Below are positions 1-11,942 of a stretch of 64,000 nt of DNA, piece by piece. The notes below the pieces were generated by a model that saw only the letters and a list, made by a program, of their open reading frames with translations, was not told the DNA's origin and searched no databases. The stretch is from contig OY727103.1 of the NCBI GenBank assembly GCA_963402885.1, forward strand, positions 13,046,085-13,110,084. Reading direction: 5' to 3'. Source of the DNA: Antedon bifida. Taxonomy: Eukaryota; Echinodermata; Crinoidea; Comatulida; Antedonidae. The stretch's first letter is position 1, and each line of letters starts with the position of its first letter. The position numbers and the translations under genes are program-made.

Positions 1-78
1 ACCCTTGTAGTTGGAACAAGTGTTAATGCAACTTAAGACTGACTTTAAAAGCAGAGTAGGCCTATATACTGTACTTAC
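1..78 (-). repeat. Second copy of the TBC1D25 exon end plus splice donor, at the window edge
   Basis: Bases 1-16 repeat, 76 bp downstream of the true boundary, the last 14 bases of the 79-188 exon and the GT of its donor (TTCCAACTACAAGGGT on the minus strand). The copy is cut by the window start, so its full extent and any further copies cannot be seen. It resembles the longer donor arrays in IMP4, HDHD5, TERB1 and HBP1, but a 16-bp match alone is weak. Confidence 0.45.
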
Positions 79-3000
79 CCTTGTAGTTGGAATGCTTGAC
101 TTAACAGGTTATGTAGCATAGGAAAGTTAGTGATTTCAGGATCAACACTAAACGTCTTGTATTCAGGTTGATATAAGCCTGCACATTTCTACAAAATACA
201 ATTAAATAAAACAAGTCACAAACAGTGATACAGAATTATTTGAATCCTGGTCCGGATCGTTTCCAAAATGTAATGGAGTCTTCCATGACCATACATCTAT
301 CTGTGGTTCAAATATGTTAAAGATCCATCTTTTAGTTTTGCCATTATCCTGCTAACAGACAAACATATAAACAAATAAATAAATATCACAGACAAAAATA
401 TAACCGGAGGTAATAAGATTAAAATGTAATCAAATGGTGGCCGAATAAATGAATTTAATTGCCTAACTTGGTCAGATATGTTAACAGCTATCGTCTGTGG
501 GGAAACTGAGAATTATTAGAAAAAATACAGGATTTTAATGTGATTAAAAAAAAGATTATTGAGTAAATCAACATCTAATGTGATTGGCCAATACAAGTGT
601 GCTACTAGAAACATAATCTATGCAGAATGGTAATTGTAGGTAATTTGAAACCATTACACCCCCATATGAAATGTCTTACTAAGAAATAACATAGTTTAAA
701 TTGTTTAAAGGATAGATTATTGTATCTACATGCGATAGATAGATATTCATGGTTAAATTATCATAATTCATGAATTGATTGAAAAACAATAGACAAATAG
801 CTAATCAAAATGACAAACGATCTATAAATACAAATTAGATCATGTGAATACTAGATAACCATGGAACTGTTTACATAAATATTGTTATCACTAAACTGGC
901 ATCAAATATAAGTTATTCTGCATGCTGCTGTAGACGAACACTATCCGATCAAACCAGCGAAGAGTCTAAAAGGGCGCTGATGTGTGGCGACCAGGTTGTG
1001 GTGACAAACTGCTCGTTGTTTTTCACTGTATCTTTTAACTTTCAAATGAATTTCTCGGAGAGCGGGATAATAGATCTTTTCAAAACAGACCAATCGAACA
1101 AACCTAAATGGTCTCAAAATACAGTAAAGTATAGGAATTGTTTTCAGCGAGGTAAATGATACTAACTATACAGTCAATACACTGTCACACTGTCTATCAA
1201 ATATACCTGTCAATTTAAGACACCTAAGTATTATGCATGTTATCTAATATCAGTTATGATTGATAATTTAATATGGCAAGTATTCAGCAGGTAAAACTAT
1301 TATTTGTCAGTATTTTTGTAAGTGATACTGATATCGTTAGCAGTCAATTTTCATCAAATGTAAAAAAATAAAATACTTTTGACATTTTATGATATGATGA
1401 TTGAATCTTTTTTACAGTAATAAAAATAAAAAAAGGGGAAAAAAGGATTAGCATTTTATAAAATTAAAAAAACATAACACAATACAGTCACATAATAATT
1501 ACAAATTAGGCAGTCCATAAATTTAAAAATGTAAAAAATATGTACCGTATATTTAACTTTTTAGAAAGGGAAAATAAATGATGGATAAACTAACTTATTA
1601 TAATAGTAGAATCATTCAATTAATTAATACCGTTATGTTATGCACACAATTATCAATTCATAAACAAATAGAAATTCTTCTCGAATTTATTTTGCGAACT
1701 CAAATCTTATTTAATTATCACATCTTGTAGCAGTTTCAACGTGAATCTACCTAGTAAATAAATAAAAAAATATGCACAAACAACAATGTATTAATTGTCC
1801 TTACCTACAACACACCCATTGTCTGAATGTCCTCAACAAAACATGAAATCTAGTATTTTTGTCTGCTGGCTGTGACAAGCCTTTAAGACAGACAGCTACT
1901 TTTGATTTGCTAGCCTTTTCATGCCAGCGTTCTAATGTGCTATGAGTCATCGTCTTGTATACTTTGCATGAGCTCCCTTGCATATCGCTCCTCCTCCTCC
2001 TGCTGCTCGTTATTCTATACGTTATTATTGCCATCATCATCACCTTTGTAGCAGGCTACTTAGCTTGCATACATAATTTAAGATAGTTCAAATACAAAAG
2101 CCCAGGTATAGTATAAAATATGAATAATATATAATGATCTACAGTATGATGAATAAAGGCTTGTACTCTATGTGATTCTAATTAAATTTTTAAGTAAACT
2201 GTTGTAAGCTAAAAAAGATTCTAAATTATATTAATCAAGACTGATATAATATTAATAGCGAGCAACTATGGCAGAGATTGAACTATATGACATAACCTGA
2301 TCAACTATTTAAGGATTTGAGAAATCACTGTTGTTTTTTTTCAAAAATAATATTAAGCTCTGTTTACACGATCAAACTAGTTTGACAAAAAAAATGTGAT
2401 GTGCTCAAATGATATGTCCAGATATGGTAGTGATATGACATCATCATGTCCATATTATGGGCACATCACATAAGTTAATGGTGTAGACAGAGCTTTAGTT
2501 CATGATTATTTTGCTTTACGTTTTTCTGTACAGTGAGAAATATTACTGTATAATACTTACTATTCTGTGACTTATGCCTCCAACTAGCTAGAGGCAACGT
2601 GTACACTGCACTGCTGCAACATTTCCCATGTACAGTAAACAGCTGCTAGTTCAAAGAATTTATCTTATGGGTCCACATCAAAACCTATTTGCTCATATAA
2701 ATACATAGGGAAGCACATAGCAATAACAAGAAGATACCCATGGAAAATTTCAAAACCAAAATTAAAAAACAAAATTAAACTACTGTAATAAGGTAGATAT
2801 CGTTGTTTAGATTTTTTATTTCAAAGAACAATCATTGGAATGCTTTCCCGGTTATGTAGTCATTGAAAAAGCAATCGGACAAGTAATGGCATGATGGGAT
2901 GTATCAGCGGTTCAAAAGACTGAGCCTACAAACCACCCTTTAACCATAAGGTAAGTGACATAATTGGTAATGTTGATTGCACAAAACATTTAAAAATCTT

Positions 3001-5201
3001 CCTCTTATTCCTAACTAAACCGAAAGGCTGACACTCTCACCTTTCACAACAACCTGTCTCGAAATTAGTCTATGAACAGCAATTTTCTAAAAAGTCTCTT
3101 TTAATTCTCATCTTTACTTGTTATATTCCTACAGTTTAGTTCAGAGAGCTTGAAGACACATGTTCATTGTATGGGTACTATCAGCTAGTATTCTACAGTA
3201 CTGTATGTACAGTGGTACATTCACTGACTTTAACACTGTTTAATCTATTATTATTTACAGCTGTGTTAATCAACAGGTGCAACCTACTGAATTAATCTGT
3301 ATGCCATAAAATGTTTCAATAAATTACAAAGTTTACCTAGAATTAATTTGCATACATAGAGATCAAATGATAATTACAAAATGATTTTAAAACAAATTGG
3401 GAATTATTCATGATCAAAACAGGAAAGCATAAATAATATATAAACAGATAGGCAGCCTGAAACCGGTTGAGTAGTGTTATCCTAAAAAGTATGGAAAACC
3501 CACGAATGTTGATTGAATTCTCCTTCTACCATTCACAGAAGCTGCAAAGGCAAATTCCTGGTTCAAACTTAGAGGAATTGATTGACTAATTTCTCCACGG
3601 TTCAACAAAGTACAGTGATGTAGCCATGAGAAATAAAGTGGTGCGGTTCAGGCAAGAAAAGGAAACAATCATTGTTCAAGCCACTGGGTTGTCAAAGGCC
3701 TCTGTGAAAAAGTGGTCAGGTTGAAACCTTAGCAATTGTACTGGTGGCTATGGCCCTAAAGTATTAACTCATCATGTTTTGTTTTTAAGTTCACACAGTA
3801 GCTAGCTACATCCTGAAGAATTTAAGTTAGTACTTGACACACCTTCCGTCATTCGTGCTAAACAATATGCTATAGCTGGGAAAGGAAGTAGTCAAATATA
3901 ATGCAAATAAGTACATTCATTTCCTACATATGACAATGAATATGAACCTCTCAACAAACTCTATTACAAATTAAAACACATTTTAACAAAATACATTTAC
4001 TTATAATCATTTAAGTAATAACATCAATAAATTTGTTTTGTCACAGACACCTAACTCAATTTATATATAATTTGTTTTTTTTTTTATTTAAGGCCGTACT
4101 CAAATGAAAACAAACTTTAGGTTTATGTTTTTATCAGTCAGTTACCATATCTTGTCAGTTTTAAAATTATTTTATGAAAATATTCATTAAAAAGATTCAT
4201 TCGGTTGGTTATTTACTATACTATTACGGTTGAGATATAATTAACTATTATATTTTATTTATGAAAATAGTTTTTAAGTTTCAGTGATACTTTTACCAAA
4301 AATATGGTAATTGAATAATTAAATAAAACATTGGAAATCTACCAATTGTAAGATTAGAATGTACAAGTTGTAGTTGAATGTAAGGAGTTTAAATAAAATG
4401 ATATCTTCTTCTTCTATCTACATTTAGCTTTATCTCACAAACCAAACAAAGTCATATTGTGTGCTGAGATACTTATACTGATGTATGATAACAGGCAAGT
4501 GAATAACAAATAAAGGCATCCTTGAATTCATTTAAATGCATTGAAAACTTGTGATTGTACCTGGTCAGTAAGTGAGATGGTCAGTGTTAATATATTCTAT
4601 CAACTGAACAGATTAGAATGTAAACTAATGGATGTGCACATGATATGCGTAATTTACAAAGTATTTTAATAGTAATAAAAACTGTTTATTCATCAATTTG
4701 AAATTGGGCAATAGTCTTGTGCAAATTATAGTAGTGTTTTATCAATGTTTCGCAGACATGTTAATTGACAACTTAACATCTCATCAACATCATCTGTACA
4801 TCAGATCAGTATCATTCAAAATAATTTTTTTTTTCAATAATATAATACAAAACTTGTAATTAAATATAATAATAATCAATAATAATTTATAAACTAGGCT
4901 AGTCTACTAGGCCTAGCATAAAGGCTTACAAACATGTCCTGGCCTTTTAATTAACTGATTTATTCAACTATATAAGAGTAAATGCATATCAAATCGTAGC
5001 CCCAATTAATGTGGTAGAAGCCCGGTTTATTCCCGAACAAACCATCCATCACCGTCCGTCAGACAGGCCTAACGCGGCTTAGCACAGACTGGCAACAGAT
5101 TTATACAATAAAATATAATTAAATAAGACCTTAACATTCACAAATGTACTTACAATAACCTGTATACGTATAGCATCTCGTCTTTGTACATCTTTTGCCA
5201 T
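1..5201 (-). CDS. TBC1D25: TBC1 domain family member 25 homologue, 5' part only (runs off the window)
   Basis: Rab GTPase-activating protein; the vertebrate family member acts on Rab33B and in autophagosome maturation. Two coding exons are visible: 5154-5201 (start codon at 5201, 16 codons, GTAAGT donor) and 79-188 (TTTTGTAG acceptor, GTAAGT donor). Joined in phase they read MAKDVQRRDAIRIQVI then KCAGLYQPEYKTFSVDPEIT and on to AFQLQG. This aligns closely with the start of vertebrate TBC1D25 (VRVRVKKC...FRSFAVDPQIT...AFDLSG), the N-terminal ubiquitin-like part before the TBC domain. The TBC domain itself lies outside the window. The 5-kb first intron holds a MITE (2356-2494) and a dispersed repeat (3600-3755). 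The gene name rests on about 53 residues. Confidence 0.75.
2356..2494. mobile_element. Palindromic MITE, family M (copy 1)
   Basis: Non-autonomous DNA transposon derivative with inverted ends AGCTCTGTCTACACTATCAA (consensus). The interior is palindromic, built of ATGTGCCC, ATATGGTAGTGATATGACATC and their complements, with no coding capacity. Flanking TTA is present on both sides, suggesting a PIF/Harbinger-type target duplication. It lies in TBC1D25 intron 1. Confidence 0.85.
3600..3755 (+). repeat. Dispersed repeat shared with 38915-39062 (opposite orientation)
   Basis: The stretch from the ACAGTGATGTAGCCATGAG block to GTCAGGTTGAAACC and ACTGGTGGCTATGG is matched in reverse complement in the last HDHD5 intron. 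That copy contains TTTCAACCTGACCACTTTTT and CTCGTGGCTACATA. The shared length is about 150 bp. The family is not identified; no clear ends or target duplications were found. Confidence 0.6.
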
Positions 5202-6833
5202 TTTACGGCGTTTTACGACCCGATTTTTAACCATAAATTATTCTAAAAAATCATTCGACTTTGACAGATGGTGACAAAATAGCTCCCTCAACGGCAATAT
5301 AGCTCAACACATTTTTTATTCCTACGCGTACTAAGCACTTCCAGTACGCGCGCCTACGCACTGCTGCTGCTGATGATCGATATGGTACTCGACTCGCGTG
5401 TCGGCGGTAAACACAAAGGATGTCGCATTCTTTTGAAAATACCGCAGTGCCTGGCTGGGCGTCGCGTGGGAATTGGGTCAAACAACTACAAGCACTTACA
5501 CGTGCGCCTACTATACTGATAATGCGATCTTGTTACAATGCTGTACATATATTTTCTTGTACTTTATTATTCAAATTCGCTCATTTAATTGGTGGTACTG
5601 TTTTCATAAATGGTATGTATGGTATACAGTACTCACAATATATATATAGCCTATAGGCCTGGCCTAATCTTTTAGTTTTATCATGGAAAAAATGTAGTTT
5701 AAGAATAAGAGTTACATCAAAATGAATACAGCCAAGTGAAACATTCAAATGTATAGTGTTATAAAAATTTATTCAACTTTATTTTGATTAGTAGGTCTGT
5801 TTACACAACAGCAATGTTGATTAAATACCAATTCCAACTGAGTTTGTTGCTGATTAGCTTTAGTAGTGGAAACTCAACCTTAAGGCCACACTATTGATCA
5901 ACAAATGTAAACAAAATCACTGAAGCATAAACAGTCCTATGATCTTCACAAGGATTGGTTCCCAACAAGCATACTTGAATGCAATTGCGCTGAGCACAAC
6001 CGTGATGCACACTGCTGGCAAAAACACAAGTTTGGATTCCGCTTGCACACTGCGACGGATCACCTAGAAAGTGGCTTGTGTTGCGCCTACGTCCAAATGG
6101 GAATTGGGCTTATCAGAAACCAACCATGTAAGAAGTGACTATATACTGCTGTTGTATATCACAACAGAGCCAATAAACAAAAATAACAAGATATTACAAG
6201 TAGCCTCCCTTTATCAACAGGATCTTATATTTCTATACAAATTATCTAATCAAAAAAAGCAGCAAAAAAAAAAATAAATAAAATCAATTGCTTTTATCTC
6301 CTATACTTTAAACATGAATATTACCAATTTGTCTACAGACCTGCAAAGAGTGGGCAGCCAATTCTAGATTTTATTTAAAAAAAAATCTGTTTTACTTATT
6401 TCTTTAGTAACTATTAATAAAATATTGAGAAAGTCCTTTACACAATAATATGATGACAAACATAATACAAGAATTGGATAATATCATCATTTGTTTGTCA
6501 TTTTAAATTTGTTATTATTGCCGTGTTTATTTCACAAACAACAAAAACAAAACAATTTCAGCATTAACGGATATCAGATCAGTTGTGAGAAAAAAGAAGT
6601 GAATATGACCAGAACCAAAGACCTTAGATTAGAAGGTGACCACCACATTACACCACCACTACTTTATAATTGACATAGTATTGGTCTCTGAAATAACGTT
6701 CCAGCACTTATTGTTAAAAATTATATATTATTCCATTTCTAATTAGTAATCTGTGTTGGATGGCTGAAAATAAAGATATTATAAAGAATAACATAAAGAC
6801 ATCATGCTTTAATACAATAATCATTATATTTTA
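5202..6833. other. Intergenic region between TBC1D25 5' end and CAPZA 3' end
   Basis: About 1.6 kb. The part next to TBC1D25 (5200-5520) is relatively CpG-rich and probably promoter. Short open frames here (for example 5420-5656 on the plus strand) show no recognisable homology or splice context. It also holds the MITE-like element at about 5950-6125 and a simple A-rich run near 6255-6290. Confidence 0.5.
5950..6125. mobile_element. Small MITE-like element with TTGGTTCCCA-type ends
   Basis: The left end GGATTGGTTCCCAACAAGC is imperfectly complementary to the right end GCTTATCAGAAACCAACC, about 175 bp apart. The same TTGGTTCCCA terminal motif flanks a shorter element at about 62273-62392, so a family is likely. 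No target-site duplication was resolved. Confidence 0.45.
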
Positions 6834-9422
6834 CTAAACTCCATCGTTCTTCAGAGCTTGACCGATCTTATAGCCTGCGATTTTATTCCAGTCAATTTTT
6901 GTCCTCGTGACCGGTAGTTGCCGTCGGAGCGCCTTGAATGTTGTGTCCGACATCTGGGTATAGTTCTCACTTAATGCTTTTTGGTACGATGTCTCTTCGT
7001 TTTCAATGATTTTCACAAATTCTTTGGAGGTGCCTGTTGGATCCTGTGAAAAATAATGTAATGTATATGATCAGGTTTACTTGTACTCAGAATTGAGTAA
7101 GTACTCAAAATTCAGTAAGTACTCAGAATAATTACACAAAGTATATTCTAAATAAGTACACAATAAGTATGTTTACTTACTGTGACTATTAGTTCTTTTT
7201 TGACCTCTTTATGGCTGACCAACTGGACATTACCATCCTCATAGTAGTGAACTTGTGCCTTGAAAAGACCTTTAGCCTCGGCTGACCCTCTACTTGGGTT
7301 AAATGTAACTGACCATTGAGATCTCCATTTGCCATTCCTGAAAATCAATATCATTAATACATTTTGTAGGAAATGTGTTTGTGTACATCACCACAACCTC
7401 TTGTATATAAACAAGCTTTACTTTAAGTTTAAGTGGTTCCTTAAGGAGTTAATGGAAAATTTTGTTTATTCTTTTTTTTCCCTTTATATTTCACTTCTAT
7501 TTAAATATTAAATATAAATGATGTTTTGGGCTGATAGGCTGATGATTGGAAGGCGTGTCAAACTGCAAAATAAGTTATGCTTACCAAAAGTTATGTGGTT
7601 GAAACAAATGATGTTCTAGACATACTGTCAGAGTGATGTCACTTCCTGTACTTGTGCCATATACCTAAATACAAAGCAATTTTTATTTAAACAAGAATCA
7701 TTACAAACATTTATGCAAATTAGTCCAAATTAAAACAATGACCAAGATCATATCCTACAATTGACCTTACAATGACCTTTTGAACGAGAAAACTATAAAT
7801 AGAGTACATAACTATGCACTGATGACAAAGCCACTCTCAGTAAAAAACTGACACAGTATAAGGTATGTAATATTATAACAAGGACAAATAATAATAGCAA
7901 ATGACTTACAGTACAAACACCATTGCCATAGTGAGCTTGTATATAGTCCCTCAATGCAGTCTCCAGAGCACTACGCCATTTCTCTGCAGTCTGATCAACA
8001 TTCGACGCCGGTTGTATATTTGATGCTTCTTTTCTCAGATGATCATATTGGAAAGTTGTTTTAGAAGAAGGATCGAAAAACGTGTTTTGCTTCATATCAC
8101 CGTACTGTGTAATCAATACCTACAGCCAACAATAAAACAATTTATATTATAAGTAGATAGTAAGTAATACATGTTTACTTTTAAAACAATACTAGTGGCT
8201 ATTTAATCAACATGCAATACAATTACAAATTTGAAGTGCAAATATTCAAACTTTGTGAACAATGACCTATGACCTGACCTCGTGTTCCTGGCCATCTAAT
8301 TTGCAAGGGGTGAATTGTTCCTTGTTGAGGAGTGCAAATGCTCTAAAAAAACAAAATTCATCAATTTATTCATTTATCTATTTTACGAATATTAGAAGTA
8401 AAACAAGATCTTGGAAATGGTTTATATTTAAATTAAAGTGAATTTATTGATCCAACAAGCACTGTAAACATCACTTACTCTGCTCCATTCTTTTTGAGTA
8501 ATGCATCATTGTCCAATAAGATCCTTACATCTATAAAAGAAACAAATAATTCATGTTTAAGTATCTTTTTATAAAAAATAACCCTAAATAAAACTCCTAG
8601 AATGATTTTTTATACAGGTAAAAAAAAGTTTGATTTTACTTAGATATATATTATATACAAACACATTTGATGTTTGGAGCACTGATTATATTTCAGAAAA
8701 AGGTAATCACGTAATTATATGGACAATTGAAATTGAATATCACCAAACATGGTAATTTATCTATATATGATGGCAAATGAAAGTAAACTTTCAGGAAACA
8801 GACACTTGAATTAAAGACAAATCTAATTAAATTTGACATTTTAAAACTTACCATTAAAAACCTCATTAAATTCACCAGGTGGTGCATACTTGATGAAGTT
8901 TTTTAAAATTCGAGTCTGAAAGAAATAAGCAAAATTTAAAAAAAATCGGTTTACATTTTATTTTAGTATAGTATAGGGTGACCTAGTCACTAGTGAGTGC
9001 TAAAAACTAAAAAAAAAACACAAATATTTAATAATTTTACATTTCAAAAAATATATAACAAACAAGCAAGCAAGGTGCCTAGATTGATTCAAATAAACCT
9101 AAAAACATGTTTGCGCGCCCATGTTTGGGATGCATTGTCATTATTTTGGCCCCACTTCGTTGAGAAGCAAGGCTCATGGAATGTCCGGTTATCAGCGGGC
9201 TCCAGGTCCTCCTGTGTGCATTCTCGTCCCGATGAGAAACAGGAAGTGAATAACCGGGGCCTGCACTTTGCTCAGTTCGTCGTTGAGTTTTACTTAATTC
9301 ACACATTCAACGATTATTATTCACATTAAAAGAAACATAACCACCAACTAAAATTATAAAAGAAACAGATATGAAAGCAAGCTTACCTTTTCTTCGTCTG
9401 AAATTGAATAGACATTCGCCAT
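6834..9422 (-). CDS. CAPZA: F-actin-capping protein subunit alpha
   Basis: Alpha subunit of the CapZ heterodimer, which caps actin filament barbed ends and is also part of dynactin. Eight exons: 9387-9422, 8852-8915, 8479-8530, 8279-8342, 7910-8119, 7585-7664, 7181-7337, 6834-7043. They sum to 873 nt, giving 290 residues, close to vertebrate alpha subunits (about 286). Recognisable blocks in order: [64 protein letters not shown], and near the C-terminus [20 protein letters not shown]. The C-terminal stretch after this holds the actin-binding tentacle in the family. Exon 4 has a non-standard donor (GTCAGG); the rest are regular. The start lies 374 bp from the PEX26 start on the other strand, so a shared promoter is likely. 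Confidence 0.97.
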
Positions 9423-9796
9423 TGCTAAGCGTGTTAAATTGGAAGTTTTTGTGTATAAGTTGGTTTCTGACACACGCCTTGAAAACAGGGATTATGGGAA
9501 TATAAACAGCGCCACCAATTATTTTTAATAGTTTTCTGTGGGCTCTTCAACCTAAAATATTTTTATACAATCATTTTTGACAGCATACTTAGGTTTAAAC
9601 TAAACTTTGGAAATAAAACTAAATATCAAAACTCATAAATTAATTTTTAAACTTATAAGTATCACTCTGATGTTGAAGGAATGCTGTAGTAATAAATTAC
9701 AATAATGTATTATTTGTGAAATACAAAATGGCTGCCTCCTTCGGCAAATGCAAAACAAGTTACCACCGCTAATTTTTTGATGATTTTGCCTTTATA
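9423..9796. promoter_or_regulatory. Candidate bidirectional promoter, CAPZA / PEX26
   Basis: There are only 374 bp between the two divergent start codons. No TATA box in a convincing position was seen. The assignment as a shared promoter is inferred from spacing and orientation alone. Confidence 0.5.
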
Positions 9797-11942
9797 ATGA
9801 CCTCTGAAGAATCTAGTATGCAATCGGGTGGTAAAGTCAATTTAGTAGAATTGGCGACGGGTCTTCTTATATTGGGAAAATTTGATGAAGTATATAAATT
9901 ATGTCAGAAAGGGCTAGCCAGGTTTGCAGAGTCAGAAAACAAGAATGCGATCGCCACCTCTGCCGCGGCCGGTGGGAACGCCCATCTTGGGGATGATGAG
10001 AGGGAAATCCCCTGTTTCGATGAGGCCCCTAGACATGCTCTTACTGAAAAGAAGAAACATCGACACAAGAAAATAACTTTTTCGTAAGGTGTCTTCGTGT
10101 TAATAGTAAACAACTTTAAATGAATATTGATAATGAACTATACACAAATTAAACATATGTACAATACAGTACTTTATTTGCTAATTCTAATAAATATACA
10201 AACAAATATGAAACTTTATATAAAATGTATTTATTTTTACATTTATACATTAATATTTAGGGATGTGATGAAAGAATGTCTATGCATAATTGGTGTACAA
10301 GCTTTAGCGGAGATGAGTCGTTGGCAGGATGTTCTGCCGTTTCTTCAAACTCAGTACGGTCCAGTTCAACAGTTTCCTCCAAAATTAGTGCAATTATGGT
10401 ATGCAGAAAATACATACTATACTATACAAACTGATAGCCCGGGAGAATATGGTCTCTCCACGCCCTCCCCCACACATCCAATGATGATATGTAGTAGTGG
10501 GCAATAGAAGTGGGAGTTTAGTTTTGTTCTTAAGTGGCTGTAAAACTCATTGTACATATACAATATTTACTTTTAATAATTTGTTAAAATAAATTTAATA
10601 ATCTTTTTTTTCAATTCCAGTATGGTACTCAATGTTCACGTTAACAATCACAAACAAGCTCAAGAAATTTACAAGCAATATTCCAGCCAATCAGCTCGAA
10701 GGTTATCGTCGGAGCAACATACTCATTTTGTTGAATTACTCTTTGCACATGTTTTATTTCCGCAAGAAAAATGGACAGAAGCAGTGAAAATTATTGAAAC
10801 TGATCAAATATTAAAAACTGATAAAAAGTTAGCTTTATTAAAAATACTTAGGGAAAAAGAAAAATATCAAAAATGCGAGAGTGGCGTTGCTGGTGACGAT
10901 AAAAGCAACGCTGTGGAAGATGCTGTTGAAAGCCAACCGGAAGGTCACCGAGGTCACAACAGGTTGTCAGGTGTGTTGCTAAGGTCCAGGTTTATAAAAT
11001 TGGATAAACATTTAAAAGTGATATATGTTTGTACATTAAATAATAATAAAATTTACCTGCCTTGTAGGAAATGTGTTGTTTCTGATGGCGTCTAAAGTGA
11101 GTCGGTTTGTCTGTCGTTGGATTCCAAAGACCTACTGGAGTCAACTTGGTAGCGTCGCAATGGTTGGCGTGTGTGCTTATCTCGTTCTTGTGCGAAACAA
11201 TTCAGGTACGGTTACACCAGTAAGCTTAGGTTCTAGTGCTTTGACTAAGAGGTGCAGACTAAATGTAAACACCGACAATAAGTGTATAAGCTCATTTTTA
11301 CCTGGCTAACATGACAATTATATATTAGGTTACATAGTTACTGTATAATACCCTCCCAATGGTATCCATAACATTTTTTCACAAGATTACTTTTTTCATT
11401 CAGCTCATTCAGTGATGTGCTGATTGGCCATTTCATGGTTAGTTAATTGCCAGTTAAAAAATATAATTTGCATTTAATTAGCATGAAATTAAGTATTTTA
11501 GCTAACACGCATGATTACTCGCACTAAATTTTATTTCTCTTGTTAAATTTTTTATTTTGCACCTTTCAAATAAGGTAAACAATTACATTGATGGGATACA
11601 AATTAGAAAGTCTCGTAACAAATAATAATGAACCCATGAAGGAACTTTGGATTATAAAACTCTGTCTACACTATCAAACTATTTTGACAAAAAATGTATG
11701 TATGATGTGCCCAAATATGGTAGTGATATGAAATCATCATTAACGTATATGGGCACATTTTTTTTGTCACATACAGAGCTTTAAATTCACTTAGAACATA
11801 ATATTTTTTCTTGTGGTTTTTTTTTCCAGATTTGTCAACTTGGCAGTCATATACTGTAGCACTATGGTTCAGTATATCAAGGCTTTGGCAAACTATGTTT
11901 GCAGCTTATTATAAAATCACTGACTACGGCCAGAAAAATTAA
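9797..11942 (+). CDS. PEX26: Peroxisome assembly protein 26
   Basis: Tail-anchored peroxisomal membrane protein that recruits the PEX1-PEX6 AAA ATPase, which recycles the import receptor PEX5. Five exons: 9797-10083, 10261-10398, 10621-about 10952, 11068-11205, 11830-11942, giving about 335 residues. The diagnostic block LCIIGVQALAEMSRWQDVL...FPPKLVQLC matches vertebrate PEX26 (LCVVGIQALAEMDRWQEVL...LPPKVLELC). Near the C-terminus is one membrane segment (LGSVAMVGVCAYLVLV) followed by a short aromatic tail ending YYKITDYGQKN, as expected of the anchor. The end of exon 3 is uncertain: a donor at 10970 is also in phase and adds six residues. Exon 1 carries a basic KKKHRHKK stretch. A MITE sits in intron 4. 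Confidence 0.9.
11658..11780. mobile_element. Palindromic MITE, family M (copy 2)
   Basis: Same ends and interior as the copy at 2356. The left end has one change (AACTCTG) and the right arm is shortened. It lies in PEX26 intron 4, flanked by TAA/TTA. Confidence 0.75.

Noticed and set aside
5251-5656. Short open frames on both strands upstream of TBC1D25
   Set aside because: No homology, no splice context, and they overlap each other in promoter-like CpG-containing sequence.
7080-7135. GTAAGTACTCA repeats near CAPZA as another donor array
   Set aside because: The donor-like words are on the plus strand, while CAPZA is on the minus strand, and they do not copy an exon end.
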